64,000 bases of DNA from an uncultured Acetatifactor sp. (GTDB taxonomy: Bacteria > Bacillota > Clostridia > Lachnospirales > Lachnospiraceae). The stretch is taken from assembly GCA_910586775.1 (NCBI GenBank), contig CAJUJN010000005.1:1-64000 (forward strand), read 5' to 3'. Within the stretch, counting starts at the first letter, position 1. Every line of letters starts with the position of its first letter. Under the pieces are notes generated by a model that worked only from the letters and a program-made list of their open reading frames with translations, searched no databases and had not been told where the DNA came from. Both the position numbers and the translations under genes were made by a program. This document shows, one piece after another, positions 33,698 through 42,727 of this stretch.

Positions 33698-36379
33698 TTA
33701 ATTTTGTGCAGCCTCATACTCCGCAATCTCCCGCTCGGCAGTTTCTACGTCCTGATAACCGTACATTTTTACACTGTTTTCCATAATTTCATAAGCTGTG
33801 TTCCTGCCCGAGCGCGCATACACTACCACGTATCTGCCGTACAGTTCCAGCATCTTGTCGGAATATGTTCCCAACTCTCCTCTGAGGTAAGTCTCATAAG
33901 AGGTATCCTCGGCTGTATCCTCATAAGTGTGAATATTTCTGGCATTACCGGCCAGAGTCGGATAACCGGCGCAGAATTCCTCCATCCATTTTACCTGCAG
34001 TCCCACAATCTGCTCGATGATATTTTTCTTCTCCAGGGTCAGTTCCGGGAAATGAGACTTAATCTCTTCATACTTTTCCGGCGCGGTACTCTCCATCATA
34101 CGCCCGTATTTTTCCTCAATCAGATTATGCCCCCTGTGATATTCCCTGTAAAAATCATACAGGTATTGCAGAAGCATCACTCTGTCCCAGGTCAGATACT
34201 GACTCTTGCGCATTATGGAAAAGGTTGACCAGTCATTCTGACAGCTGGCCCTTCCGCCCTCGTTTTTCACTTTGTCGAAGGCTTCAAACTCAAGCCTGGC
34301 AATCTCCTCCACAAGTTCCTCGTTGCTCTTTGCCGCCAGAGAGGCCTTGAAAACCAGTTCCTCGCTGTGGGCGTCCAGATAGCTTTCCGTATCGCTGATA
34401 AATCCTTCCCTGTACATCTCCATGGCAAAGTATTCGCCCAGTTGTTCTATATATGCCGCTGTATCGTTCACCCTGTTTTCCCGCCATGAATATGCCGCGC
34501 CGGAAATGCCTTCTCTCGTCCTGCTATCCGAAATACTTTCCCTGGTTACCCCCTTCTCACCTGCAGCCTTCACCGGATTTTCTGCTGTGTCTCCCCTGAG
34601 TTCAGTGTTCCCGGCCGCTGCTTCCCTCTGACCTTCCGCGTTATTTCCGGCTCCGGAACACCCGTTCTCTGCTCCGACCGTCTTCAAACCTGCCGCAATT
34701 CTCTCCAACAGTACCGCTGCCTCTCTGCCTTCTTCCGAACTCCGAAGACTGCGCAGAAGCCACTTATCGTGAGGCGGATATTTTCCTTCTATATAATGTT
34801 GGAGCTTCATAGCCTCCTTCATGCCGTCCCATACCATCATCTCCGCGGTAAAGCTGTCTCCCCTGCCCAGCGTCCTGAGATAATTGTACTGCGCTGCCTG
34901 GGCAAAACGCGCCGCGGCTTCCGCCAGCTTCAGGTATCGTATTTCCTCCGGATAGCCCTTGCGCAGCTTCTCCCTGAACGCGCTGAAAATGCCTTCCTCA
35001 TCCCGGAAAATCTCACCGTTGACAGCTGCTGCCAGAGACGCGTCAACAGTGCTCTTCCAGTCAATCTTTTCGTATACATCGGCTCCGGTCAGCTCCCGGT
35101 AAAAATCCGAAATCCGGATTACGCCGCGCCGGTTGCGCCCGTTCACATGAGCCGCACGCCGGTATCCCCTGAAATCCGCGGGAAGCTTCTCATAAGCCTG
35201 CTGCAGGGCCTCCCCGATTTCCTCATAAGTTTCATCCGTAACCCACATGCAGAAATCCGGTCCCCAGTCATGGTCTCTGGATGCGGCATCGTCATAGCCG
35301 AAGCAATCAGAACCTCTGCCGGCAAGGCCCACTGCTATCCTCCCGGCATATTCCGGAAACTGTTCCTGTATCATCGGTTTTCCGTATATCCCGTAATATT
35401 CCTTCGACAGTGCCAGGCCTGTGCCGGTTTTCCCGGTATTCCGTACTTCACCCCCGGTAACCTCAGTTCCTTCGCGAGATTGTATTTCAGTTGCTGTGGT
35501 CATTGTCCCTCCGGCCATCGCAGCATTCCCGGTTTCCCTGCTTTCCCGTCCGGTCCCAGGGGCACCGTCCGCCCTTTCCGGTTCTGCAGCCCCATAAGCC
35601 GCCTCACAGGCCGTCAAATTTCCCTCCAGCCTGCGATAATAGTCGTTCCTGCCCAGGCTTTTCTCCACAGACGCCATTGCCTGGCGATAATACTGCGCCG
35701 CCTTACCGTAATCCTTCTCCCGATAGAAATACATTCCCAGAGTTGCCAACGCGGCTGCGGAATGACTGTCTTCCACATTTCCCGACTTGAAAATCTCCAT
35801 GGATTTCATGGCATACCGATAGGCTTCCTCGTTTTCACCCAACTGCATGCAGGTGCCTGCCAGATTGGCATAGGTGACAGCAGTCTCGTAACCCGCATTG
35901 TTTTTTTCCACAATGTCAAGCGCTTCCAGCAGCCTCTCCTTTGCCGCCGCATAGTTGCCCATTTCCTGATACAGAAGGCTGATATTATTCTGCAGCCCTG
36001 CCATCAGCATATTGTCAGGCTCCAGCAGCCTGCCGTATATCTCCTGCACCTGCCTGTAAAAACCCATGGATTCTTCCAGTCTGCCGCAGGCGCGGTATGC
36101 GGTTGCCGCATTCAGAAGCGTAGTCGCATGGGGAATCGTCCCCTCCAGTCCCATGTGCTCCGTCTGGGCAATGGCCTGGGCAACGGTTTTATACACCATC
36201 TCATGCTGACTTGTCTCTCTGTAATAGCCAATCAGCTCATTTAAAAGCTGCAGCTTCGCCCCTTCATCCTGTTCCTGCTCCGCATCTGCCACAGACTGCT
36301 GCAAAAGCCGCTCCGCATCTTTCCCCTTGTCTGCATCGAAATAAGCGTCTACCTGTGCCAGAATATTTTGAATGTCCAT
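33698..36379 (-). CDS. TPR-DUF4037-DUF4125 multidomain protein
   Basis: 893 residues. Domains in order: tetratricopeptide repeats (about 10-260, LNAATAYRACGRLEESMGFYRQV, LLYQEMGNYAAAKERLLEALD), a low-complexity linker, a DUF4037 nucleotidyltransferase-like domain (about 320-560, with GRGSDCFGYDDAASRDHDWGPDF as a candidate active-site region), a second linker, and DUF4125 (about 650-890, FEAFDKVKNEGGRASCQNDW, KSQYLTWD). DUF4037 and DUF4125 often occur together; their substrate is unknown. The nucleotidyltransferase fold could modify a small molecule or protein (inference). The start is at 36379; an ATG at 36412 is the alternative. Confidence 0.8.
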   Translation of the reverse strand: MDIQNILAQVDAYFDADKGKDAERLLQQSVADAEQEQDEGAKLQLLNELIGYYRETSQHEMVYKTVAQAIAQTEHMGLEGTIPHATTLLNAATAYRACGRLEESMGFYRQVQEIYGRLLEPDNMLMAGLQNNISLLYQEMGNYAAAKERLLEALDIVEKNNAGYETAVTYANLAGTCMQLGENEEAYRYAMKSMEIFKSGNVEDSHSAAALATLGMYFYREKDYGKAAQYYRQAMASVEKSLGRNDYYRRLEGNLTACEAAYGAAEPERADGAPGTGRESRETGNAAMAGGTMTTATEIQSREGTEVTGGEVRNTGKTGTGLALSKEYYGIYGKPMIQEQFPEYAGRIAVGLAGRGSDCFGYDDAASRDHDWGPDFCMWVTDETYEEIGEALQQAYEKLPADFRGYRRAAHVNGRNRRGVIRISDFYRELTGADVYEKIDWKSTVDASLAAAVNGEIFRDEEGIFSAFREKLRKGYPEEIRYLKLAEAAARFAQAAQYNYLRTLGRGDSFTAEMMVWDGMKEAMKLQHYIEGKYPPHDKWLLRSLRSSEEGREAAVLLERIAAGLKTVGAENGCSGAGNNAEGQREAAAGNTELRGDTAENPVKAAGEKGVTRESISDSRTREGISGAAYSWRENRVNDTAAYIEQLGEYFAMEMYREGFISDTESYLDAHSEELVFKASLAAKSNEELVEEIARLEFEAFDKVKNEGGRASCQNDWSTFSIMRKSQYLTWDRVMLLQYLYDFYREYHRGHNLIEEKYGRMMESTAPEKYEEIKSHFPELTLEKKNIIEQIVGLQVKWMEEFCAGYPTLAGNARNIHTYEDTAEDTSYETYLRGELGTYSDKMLELYGRYVVVYARSGRNTAYEIMENSVKMYGYQDVETAEREIAEYEAAQN

Positions 36380-36644
36380 TGTTCTCTTCCCCATTCTCTT
36401 TTCAATCTTCATCTCACCGTTCCATCATTCACAGCCGGTTCTCCCGCAATATTCCATCTATCCGGCCATTTGGGACTCCGCTTTCATTACGACAGGCTGC
36501 CTGCCTCATTGTCAATCCTGCATTTTCGGCATCTTCCGCAACGGATTGTTCCTTGTACCACACAAACAGCCGCAGCTCCTCCGGCGGATTTCCTTCTGTT
36601 CTCTTCGTATTCAGCTACGGAAACAGAAGCCGTAACCAATATCA

Positions 36645-37178
36645 TCATACTCCCGATTTCGCCCGTTTGTCAATTATCACCTGTACCAGCAACATTGCAA
36701 TACACCCGCTTCCGATTCCGCTGACCACCCCAAACAGAACATCCGTCGGATAATGCACTCCAAGATACAGACGCGACAAACCTATCAGCCCCGCCAGTAC
36801 CAACGCCGGAATCCCAAACCGTTTTGGCAGTCTCCTGTACAAAACCCAGGCTGAGGCAAACGAGCTGCCCGTATGCCCTGATGGAAAAGAATAATCCCAC
36901 GGCTTGCGTATCAGCGGCACCAACCCTTCTATCACTTCATAGGGCCGTACCCTGGCCACCAGATTTTTCAGGATGATATTGTTAATCAGAAGGGATACAA
37001 GCAGCGCCAGGATGCTTGTAATCCCAATTTTTCTGGTTTTTGCGGAAACAATCATCACAATGGATACCAACACCCAAAATACAGCCCCGTTTCCTAATGC
37101 GGTAATTTCCTTAACCAAAGGAGTCAACACCGGATTTCTCACGGTATTTTGAAGAAAAAGTAATATATCTGCGTCCAT
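36645..37178 (-). CDS. PAP2-family membrane phosphatase
   Basis: 177 residues, type 2 phosphatidic acid phosphatase. Motif 1 KNLVARVRP, motif 2 PSGHTGSS and motif 3 SRLYLGVHYPTD are complete, among six hydrophobic segments. Members dephosphorylate undecaprenyl pyrophosphate or lipid phosphates at the outer face of the membrane. The ATG at 37178 follows GGGAGG. Confidence 0.92.
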   Translation of the reverse strand: MDADILLFLQNTVRNPVLTPLVKEITALGNGAVFWVLVSIVMIVSAKTRKIGITSILALLVSLLINNIILKNLVARVRPYEVIEGLVPLIRKPWDYSFPSGHTGSSFASAWVLYRRLPKRFGIPALVLAGLIGLSRLYLGVHYPTDVLFGVVSGIGSGCIAMLLVQVIIDKRAKSGV

Positions 37179-37286
37179 GCCACCCTCCCGCAATCTTTTC
37201 TGACTTTATCATATGCAGAAAAAAGAAAACAGCACCGTCACTTCGGCTCACATCCGCCGCAGACGATGCCCTTTCTTCTGCCTATT

Positions 37287-37511
37287 CTATTTCTTCAGAA
37301 ATCCTTTCAGCGCATCCACGGTATCCGATACCTTGTCCACGGTAAGCTTTGCCTTCACGCCCTCAACCACCTGATTTATCACGTCATCCGGCAGATCCAC
37401 TCCCAATATGCCCTCCAACGCCTTTACCGGCTCCTTTTGAAACTGCTCCTGCAGATTCTTGTCCTTGGTGATCTTATCCACCGCTTTTTTGATCTGTTCC
37501 TTTACGTCCAT
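37287..37511 (-). CDS. Small conserved helical protein
   Basis: 74 residues: MDVKEQIKKAVDKITKD, then FQKEPVKALEGILGVDLPDDVINQVVEGVKAKL. The pattern 'F..dP.kaLe.ilGvdlpdd.i..vv..vkakl' resembles the leader part of Nif11/nitrile-hydratase-type peptides and is common as free-standing small genes in Lachnospiraceae (from memory). No modification genes are nearby and no clear double-glycine site, so a peptide natural-product precursor is only a remote option. AGAGAGGA precedes the ATG. Confidence 0.65.
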   Translation of the reverse strand: MDVKEQIKKAVDKITKDKNLQEQFQKEPVKALEGILGVDLPDDVINQVVEGVKAKLTVDKVSDTVDALKGFLKK

Positions 37512-37671
37512 CCTGAAATCCTCTCTTTCCTTCTGAATCATATGTCTTATCGGAAGTAAGCCCTTCCGCTTCCGATAAAAGACGCATCTTGTAGTAATGA
37601 ATATTACCACAACATTCCGCAGGGCACTGTAATTCTCCCCTGCAGCCAGGCTCCCCGCATCAATCTTCGCA

Positions 37672-37733
37672 ATGTGTAAAGAAATTCTAAGACAGCAAAG
37701 TACGCTGCCTAAGAATTTCTAAATTACACATGG
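37672..37733. repeat. ~60-bp palindrome
   Basis: ATGTGTAA...AGAAATTCTAAGACAGC (37680-37696) is inverted as GCTGCCTAAGAATTTCT...TTACACAT with a 7-nt loop and few mismatches. It touches the last codons of the Rpn remnant. Confidence 0.6.
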
Positions 37734-38029
37734 TAAAACCGTATCCTGCGAGGCAATGCAGCCACTTCACTGTTGCAGTCATTATTATCCGGCTCCAGGT
37801 CAAACATCCCTCCGTCTTCCTCATCAAGATATACATCAAGCCGTACTCCATGGCCTTCCGGGTTCTCCCCTTACCAGACTTTCTGGGGTACCAATGTAAG
37901 GCGACGGATTTTTCGCTGCAGAATGCATTCCAAGATATATCGGGATGCTTTCTCCCCATAAGTTTTGTGGGCAGTCAGACTGTACGCCAGAAAATCATCC
38001 ACCAGGTTCATGTCTTCTAATCTTTTCAT
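37724..38029 (-). pseudogene. Rpn/PD-(D/E)XK nuclease family transposase-like protein, degraded
   Basis: The frame begins MKRLEDMNLVDDFLAYSLTA and reaches VPQKVW, then an in-frame TAA (37871-37873), then continues without a shift: GENPEGHGVRLDVYLDEEDGG, then LEPDNNDCNSEVAALPRRIRFYH, stopping at 37724. The RLDVYLDEEDG and LEPD segments match the Rpn family nuclease core (D...E-x-Q region), where intact proteins are about 280-310 residues. This copy has only ~101 codons, one internal stop and no C-terminal two thirds. Remnant. Confidence 0.75.
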
Positions 38030-38454
38030 AGTTTCTCCTGTTCCAAGCAGGAGATACCATGTCATAAACTCCTGCCTTGCAATTATAAATCGGGTCTCAA
38101 AGCATAGAGTTTCTGAATGTGATACAGATGATCTGAATTTTTATTACCGTGTTCGAGAAATTAATATGCTTTATAGATATAGAATAGCATAATTTTGCGT
38201 CTTGTCAAGACATTTCGTAATTTTGTCTGAGTTTTTGGGGCGGGGTTTTTGGGGCGGAGAGAAAGCCGGAAGACAACTGGAGGTGATTGCAGCCCGGGAT
38301 ATGGTAAGGGCAATATTGAATACTGTCGGAAAAATTGAAAAAATCCCATCTGCCTGCCGCAAAAGCCTGAAAATGTACGCGCTTTTTTGCTTCGGTTTCG
38401 TTTTCCTTATTTCCCTTAAAAGCAAGAGAAAAATATCCACACCTCCCCCGCCCT
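38030..38454. other. Intergenic region after the pilus locus
   Basis: AT-rich near 38150-38230 with a small dyad TCTTGTCAAGA (about 38204), GC-rich G runs near 38240-38270. Long frames on either strand lack ribosome binding sites and recognisable motifs. No clear intrinsic terminator was found for the pilus locus. Confidence 0.4.
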
Positions 38455-39096
38455 CTACCTGCGGCTCTTCAGAATCGCCGCCAACATGTGGAACATCACA
38501 CCGCATGCGGCAAAGGCCAGCGCATACAGCTTTCCCACATCTCCGGCCAGCATGGACATCAGGGTTCCAAGCACCGGGAGATGGTAAACGGACCTGCCCA
38601 CCAGGCTCTCATAGGGCACCGGCACCGTATCCTCCTCGCTGTTGGCGTCTCCCTTGGTGATAAATTCTCCTTCCACATACCGGTTCTCTTCCACCCTGTG
38701 GGTCACCACAGAGCCATTCCGTATAAAAGCGATCACATCTCCCGCTTCCACAGTCTCCGGCTCTGTCTCCTCCACGTAGAGGATGCTCCCCACCGGTATC
38801 TCCGGCTCCATGCTCCCGCTGACCACCTCATAAATCTCATATCCCATCAGCCTGGGCACTGTCAACGGCACAAATGCCGCAATGATCCCCAGAAGAATCA
38901 GTGTCCCAAGCACACTGCAAAGGGCAGGAAATACTTTCCCACCCTTTCCTTCAGAAGGACTTATGATTGCTTCCAGCCTCTCTGTTTCAGAAAGACTTGC
39001 ATTCGTTTCCGGTCTCTCTGTTTCAGAAAGACTTCCATTTGTTTCCGGTCTCTCTGCTTCAGAAAGACTTCCATTTGTTTTTGGTCTCTCCGTCAT
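38455..39096 (-). CDS. SipW-type signal peptidase I
   Basis: 213 residues. ER/archaeal-type signal peptidase: catalytic Ser in EVVSGSMEPEIPVGSI, and His in VVTHRVEENR in place of the bacterial Lys, then ITKGDANSEEDTVPV. Membrane helices lie near 58-80 and at the C-terminus. SipW-type peptidases process TasA/camelysin-like proteins; two such substrates are encoded three to four genes upstream. The N-terminus has three tandem ~15-residue repeats (SETERPETNGSL units). The start overlaps the preceding stop (ATGA). Confidence 0.85.
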   Translation of the reverse strand: MTERPKTNGSLSEAERPETNGSLSETERPETNASLSETERLEAIISPSEGKGGKVFPALCSVLGTLILLGIIAAFVPLTVPRLMGYEIYEVVSGSMEPEIPVGSILYVEETEPETVEAGDVIAFIRNGSVVTHRVEENRYVEGEFITKGDANSEEDTVPVPYESLVGRSVYHLPVLGTLMSMLAGDVGKLYALAFAACGVMFHMLAAILKSRR

Positions 39097-40076
39097 GATT
39101 CTTCTTCCTTCTTCTTTTTCTTCAGAAACAGGAAATACCACGCTGCTCCCACGGCGCCAACCGCAATGACCAGAACAACCGGTACCGGGATTCCCAGGAG
39201 CCTGGCATCGGCAGCAACGCTCAGGAAGTTACCAGTTGGCACCTCTGCCTCATCCATGTCCACTACCTCCTGCGGTCCGCCGTCCGTGGGTGTTTCCCCA
39301 TCAGGAATATTCTGTTCACCACCGGCTCCGCCCGGTGTCTGTGCGTCCGGGTTATCCCCGGCTCCGCCCGGCCCGGGCGCCGTCGGCAGTTCCGGGTCCT
39401 CTATCACTTCAAAACCGGGGACTGCCGGTACCGCCGGGACAGGGGCAGGAGAGGCAGGCTCCGGAGTCGGCGTTGCAGGTACAGGTTCGGGAGCCGGTGC
39501 GGGAGGCTGGGGTACCGGCTGCTCTTCCACGTTCCTTGTGTATATAAATGTAAATACGTTCTCCGCCGGATCCTTCTGCAGGGTCTGGGTCATGTTGTAA
39601 GCCTCGGGCGTCCACCCTTCGATGTAGATATATGCAACCACCGGCCGGTCACCCACATTGCCGTAGTAGGTCTCGCCGGGCGCCAGCGCATTTCCCTGGC
39701 TGTCCATATAGTTGATGGTATAGGAAGTGGCATCCCCCAGGATTCCGTAGGCCACCACGTAATCTCTGTCGCCTGTCACCACAAAGGAGTTGGTCTGGGT
39801 GCTGTCGCTGTTGTCCTTCCCGCTCTCACGGATTCCCCTGACATAATACTTGCTGTTGTCATTTAAGGTCACGGCATTCTGATAGAAATTAATCCGTGTA
39901 CCGTAATGCAGGCCTGTAAACTCCACCATCTCCCCGGTGGCAAAGGAGCCCTGCTGCCCGGCAAAAAAGCGCACCGTATAGGTATACTCTTCTTCCTTCG
40001 CCGAAGCCGGCAGCGTCACCGTAAGAAACAGGCACATGGATAGAAATGTGTAAAAAAAGCGTTTTAATCTCTTCAT
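39093..40076 (-). CDS. Membrane-anchored surface protein with MucBP-like domain
   Basis: 327 residues. Signal peptide (LSMCLFLTVTLPASA), a beta-rich region YTYTVRFFAGQQGSF..., a MucBP-like segment (YTINYMDSQGNALAPGE, then DRPVVAYIYIEGWTPEAYN), a long proline/alanine-rich stalk (about 185-290), and a C-terminal helix with KKKKKEEES tail. Just before the helix is VPTGNF, a weak sortase-like motif; anchoring by the helix alone is possible. It overlaps the SipW-type peptidase gene by 4 nt and is probably exported with the pilus-locus proteins. Confidence 0.75.
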   Translation of the reverse strand: MKRLKRFFYTFLSMCLFLTVTLPASAKEEEYTYTVRFFAGQQGSFATGEMVEFTGLHYGTRINFYQNAVTLNDNSKYYVRGIRESGKDNSDSTQTNSFVVTGDRDYVVAYGILGDATSYTINYMDSQGNALAPGETYYGNVGDRPVVAYIYIEGWTPEAYNMTQTLQKDPAENVFTFIYTRNVEEQPVPQPPAPAPEPVPATPTPEPASPAPVPAVPAVPGFEVIEDPELPTAPGPGGAGDNPDAQTPGGAGGEQNIPDGETPTDGGPQEVVDMDEAEVPTGNFLSVAADARLLGIPVPVVLVIAVGAVGAAWYFLFLKKKKKEEES

Positions 40077-40080
40077 CCTT

Positions 40081-40920
40081 CTATGCCTCCTTCTTCCCTT
40101 TTTTATGCTCCCTGAAGCAGTAAATGCAGTATATCAGGAGCAGCAGCCCGCTCACCCCTCCGGCTACTGCAAATACCGGCAGGCGGCTCTCATCGCTGGT
40201 TCTCACTATGCCGGTTCCCCGGCCGCTTTCCGGAGTCGGTGTAGGCCGGGTATCATCCACCGGCTGGGGCGGATTGCCCGGATTCTCCGGATTCGGCCTG
40301 ACAGGCAGGTCATCCCGCAGTTCCACCGCGAAGTTCATCTGCAGGTCAGCCAGAGTGTCCTGGTAGCTGTTGCCCTGGGTCTCGCCGTCCAGCGCCACCT
40401 CAAGGGTAATCATTCCTCCCTCCCCATTCTGCACGGTATCCAGGTAAAAATAATCTTTCAGTGCATTGGTAGCGCCGTGAAGCCCTTCCCCCATGCCTGA
40501 GAGCATGTCATCCACAGTCTCCCCGTTCTCGCCTCCCACGGTATCGCTGTCGAACAGCGTCTCCACCGTGCCGTTCTTATCCGTATAGAAGAGGCGGTAG
40601 GTATAGGCGCCTCCCCCGATTTCCCTGTTTGCGCTCCTGTCCTCCAGGGAGTACAGCACCTCGTTCTGCATATACCAGTCCGTGGCCGTGGGATTCTCGT
40701 TCTTCAGCTTCAGGGTAATGATCACATTATCACCCGGCTGCATGCCGCCGACCACGTCATTGATATCCGTCGTGCTGAAGCTGCTCACCATCTCGTTCGC
40801 GGGGCTGAAGGTCACATTCCAACTCTCATCCCCGTAAAAGGTCTCTGCATTAACCGGAAGCACCATGCCGAAAGCCGTCAGGCCGGAAAGCATTCCCATC
40901 CATATCCTCTTGTTTTTCAT
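40081..40920 (-). CDS. Exported surface protein, membrane-anchored
   Basis: 279 residues. Signal peptide (MLSGLTAFGMVLPVNA), a beta-rich ectodomain (WNVTFSPANEMVSSFSTTD, LKLKNENPTATDWYMQNEVLYSLED) similar in style to cell-surface proteins of Firmicute pilus and TasA loci, a proline-rich stalk (RPNPENPGNPPQPVDDTRP) and a C-terminal helix with KKGKKEA tail. No LPxTG is visible. The ATG at 40920 has GGGAGG at 8 nt; the upstream GTG is less likely. Specific function unknown. Confidence 0.75.
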   Translation of the reverse strand: MKNKRIWMGMLSGLTAFGMVLPVNAETFYGDESWNVTFSPANEMVSSFSTTDINDVVGGMQPGDNVIITLKLKNENPTATDWYMQNEVLYSLEDRSANREIGGGAYTYRLFYTDKNGTVETLFDSDTVGGENGETVDDMLSGMGEGLHGATNALKDYFYLDTVQNGEGGMITLEVALDGETQGNSYQDTLADLQMNFAVELRDDLPVRPNPENPGNPPQPVDDTRPTPTPESGRGTGIVRTSDESRLPVFAVAGGVSGLLLLIYCIYCFREHKKGKKEA

Positions 40921-40933
40921 GCATGCCACCTCC

Positions 40934-41734
40934 CTACTCTGCTAGGCTTAAGCTGCCGTCTTCATTTACAGTAACCCGTTTTCCCCATGCGCTCCAGACA
41001 GCATCCTGCGCATTATGCTCCTGTACCGCATCCACTTCCGCCTCAATCCGGAAAGATACACCGTCGTAATCGTAAGTGGTAATGATTGTGGTATAGCTTC
41101 CTTCCTTCTTCGTCTCCTGGGATACCTTCTTTGCTATGCTGCCATCTATGGTCAGGGAGTCCGCGAAAAGCGCTGTCTCCGAATTTCCCTGCCCTTCCGC
41201 GCAGAGAAGCTTGCTGTAATAGAGGACGGTGCGCTCTTTCGTGCGTGCACCCTCGTCTTCAATCCAGTCTGTCCCGATGTTCACCAGGTTCAGGTCTATT
41301 AAATCCGGGGAAAGGTCGCGAAGCTTGTTTCCGTTCGGGTCCAGCCAGTATTTATAGATGCTGACACGGACGTACTGGTTGATGGTTCCCGTATTTTTCA
41401 CCTTCAGCTGCTCCTGGTACCTCTTCCCCAGTGTCAGTTCCTCCCCTTCGGGAAGCATGTTCTCCAGAAGTTCTCCCGTGTGCTCGTTCCAGGTTCCGTC
41501 CCCGGCGCTGCTGTAATCCCGCCAGGACACTTCCTTATCGTTTTCAACCAGGGATACCCCTATGTCATACATCTGGATTCTTGATGTGTAGGTCTCCGAA
41601 TAGTAGGTCAGAGCGGCTCTGGTCCCCCCGATGGAACTGCCCAGCAGCATGGCAACCGCCACCGCAAAAAGTACCGCAGTCACTATGGGGGATGCTGCCT
41701 TTATCCGCTTCTTCGGCTTCTGCTGCTTCTTCAT
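40934..41734 (-). CDS. SipW-dependent (TasA/CalY-like) exported protein
   Basis: 266 residues. A lysine-rich start and a helix ending LLGSSIGGTRAALTYYSETYTSRI, which is the SipW-type signal peptide pattern, then a beta-sandwich ectodomain with LKVKNTGTINQYVRVSIYKYWLD, the typical TasA-like KNTG segment. Such proteins form extracellular fibres or minor fibre components after SipW cleavage. It overlaps the upstream gene by 4 nt and shares the locus with the SipW-type peptidase. Confidence 0.75.
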   Translation of the reverse strand: MKKQQKPKKRIKAASPIVTAVLFAVAVAMLLGSSIGGTRAALTYYSETYTSRIQMYDIGVSLVENDKEVSWRDYSSAGDGTWNEHTGELLENMLPEGEELTLGKRYQEQLKVKNTGTINQYVRVSIYKYWLDPNGNKLRDLSPDLIDLNLVNIGTDWIEDEGARTKERTVLYYSKLLCAEGQGNSETALFADSLTIDGSIAKKVSQETKKEGSYTTIITTYDYDGVSFRIEAEVDAVQEHNAQDAVWSAWGKRVTVNEDGSLSLAE

Positions 41735-42423
41735 GATGCATCCCCTCCTTCCGTGGTACCGGTGTTCTCAGCGGTGTCCTGTTTTCCCGGCTGTACACCG
41801 CCATTGCCCCCGTCACTGCCGGTTCCTGTATTATTGGTGCCTTCTCCGCTGTCAGCCTGGGCACTGCCGGCATTCTGCGGATTTTCTGCCTCCCTGGGAG
41901 TGCCGGCGCTCTCCGCGCTTCCGGTATCCAACAGCTCGCTCCAGTCTGTCTCTTCCACGGTGTAAGCGCTGCCGTCCTCATGATACCTTACAGGCGTGCT
42001 CTCATAGATAACAATGACATTAAAACTCTCCCTGTCCTCCGGTGTCTCCGGTATGTTCTCAATCTTCAGGTCCAACGCTCCCGTGCTGCCTCCGCCGTCC
42101 ACCGCACTGTTATAGTAGTAATACCCGTCGCCGCCTGCTGTCCAGCCATCCCCCGAATAAGCGATGGCGTACTGGCTTCCGCAGAATGCCCGCACCCTGA
42201 TATATACCGGCTCCGAACTCTCCTCATTGGCAATCACCACATGCTTGGTCCATTCCGTGAAGGACTCCGTAATCTCGGTTCTGTCCCCCAGATGGATGGT
42301 GTATCCGCCTGAGGCTTCCGCATATGTGGTAAAATAGGACCATGCCTGCCCTATTCCGGCGGATGCCACCGTAAGGGCCGCCGCGCAGGCAAGGACTCCA
42401 GGGTAATATTTTCTTTTCTTCAT
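41731..42423 (-). CDS. SipW-dependent-type exported protein
   Basis: 230 residues. The signal region VASAGIGQAWSYFTTYAEASGG has the SipW-type cleavage pattern; then TEWTKHVVIANEESSEPVYIRVRAFCG is a TasA-like beta segment. The C-terminal ~70 residues are a G/S/N/E/T-rich disordered tail. No anchor follows. It is translationally coupled to the next gene by an ATGA overlap. Role likely in the surface fibre (inference). Confidence 0.75.
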   Translation of the reverse strand: MKKRKYYPGVLACAAALTVASAGIGQAWSYFTTYAEASGGYTIHLGDRTEITESFTEWTKHVVIANEESSEPVYIRVRAFCGSQYAIAYSGDGWTAGGDGYYYYNSAVDGGGSTGALDLKIENIPETPEDRESFNVIVIYESTPVRYHEDGSAYTVEETDWSELLDTGSAESAGTPREAENPQNAGSAQADSGEGTNNTGTGSDGGNGGVQPGKQDTAENTGTTEGGDAS

Positions 42424-42727
42424 GTCGGTTCACCCCCTGTGCTTGTTGTTGACTCCAGTTCCTCTCAGTCCAACTTTCTTCATGCTTCCTTATCCATTTC
42501 TGTCCGGCATCTCATTGCTTTCATCCCTGCATGCTTATCGCCTGCTGTCCCCGTGAGTACTATGTTTTCCACGGCAAAAGTGTCAGCCGTACTGCCTTCC
42601 CCTGCCTGACGCGGACACCCGGCGCTGATTGCCCGGGAATAATGCATCGGTGTGCCGGTCCGTATTTCCCTCAGAAGCTGTCGGGAAATAACCGATACGA
42701 TTGATTGAAAGAAAATCTCTTCATTAC
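42424..42727. other. Intergenic region with a solo MITE-like arm
   Basis: No gene supported. It contains GCTGTCGGGAAATAACCG (42671-42688), close to the arm motif of the hairpin elements at 9.7 and 26.2 kb, but without an obvious second arm. A minus-strand 83-codon frame across it has no ribosome binding site. Confidence 0.4.

Noticed and set aside
34769..36244. 491-codon + strand frame
   Set aside because: Antisense to the TPR-DUF4037 gene. Long antisense frames are common in GC-rich codon patterns, and no start signal is present.
37287..37511. Ribosomally made peptide natural-product precursor
   Set aside because: The sequence is loosely Nif11-like, but there is no leader cleavage motif, no core peptide and no modifying enzyme or exporter next to it.
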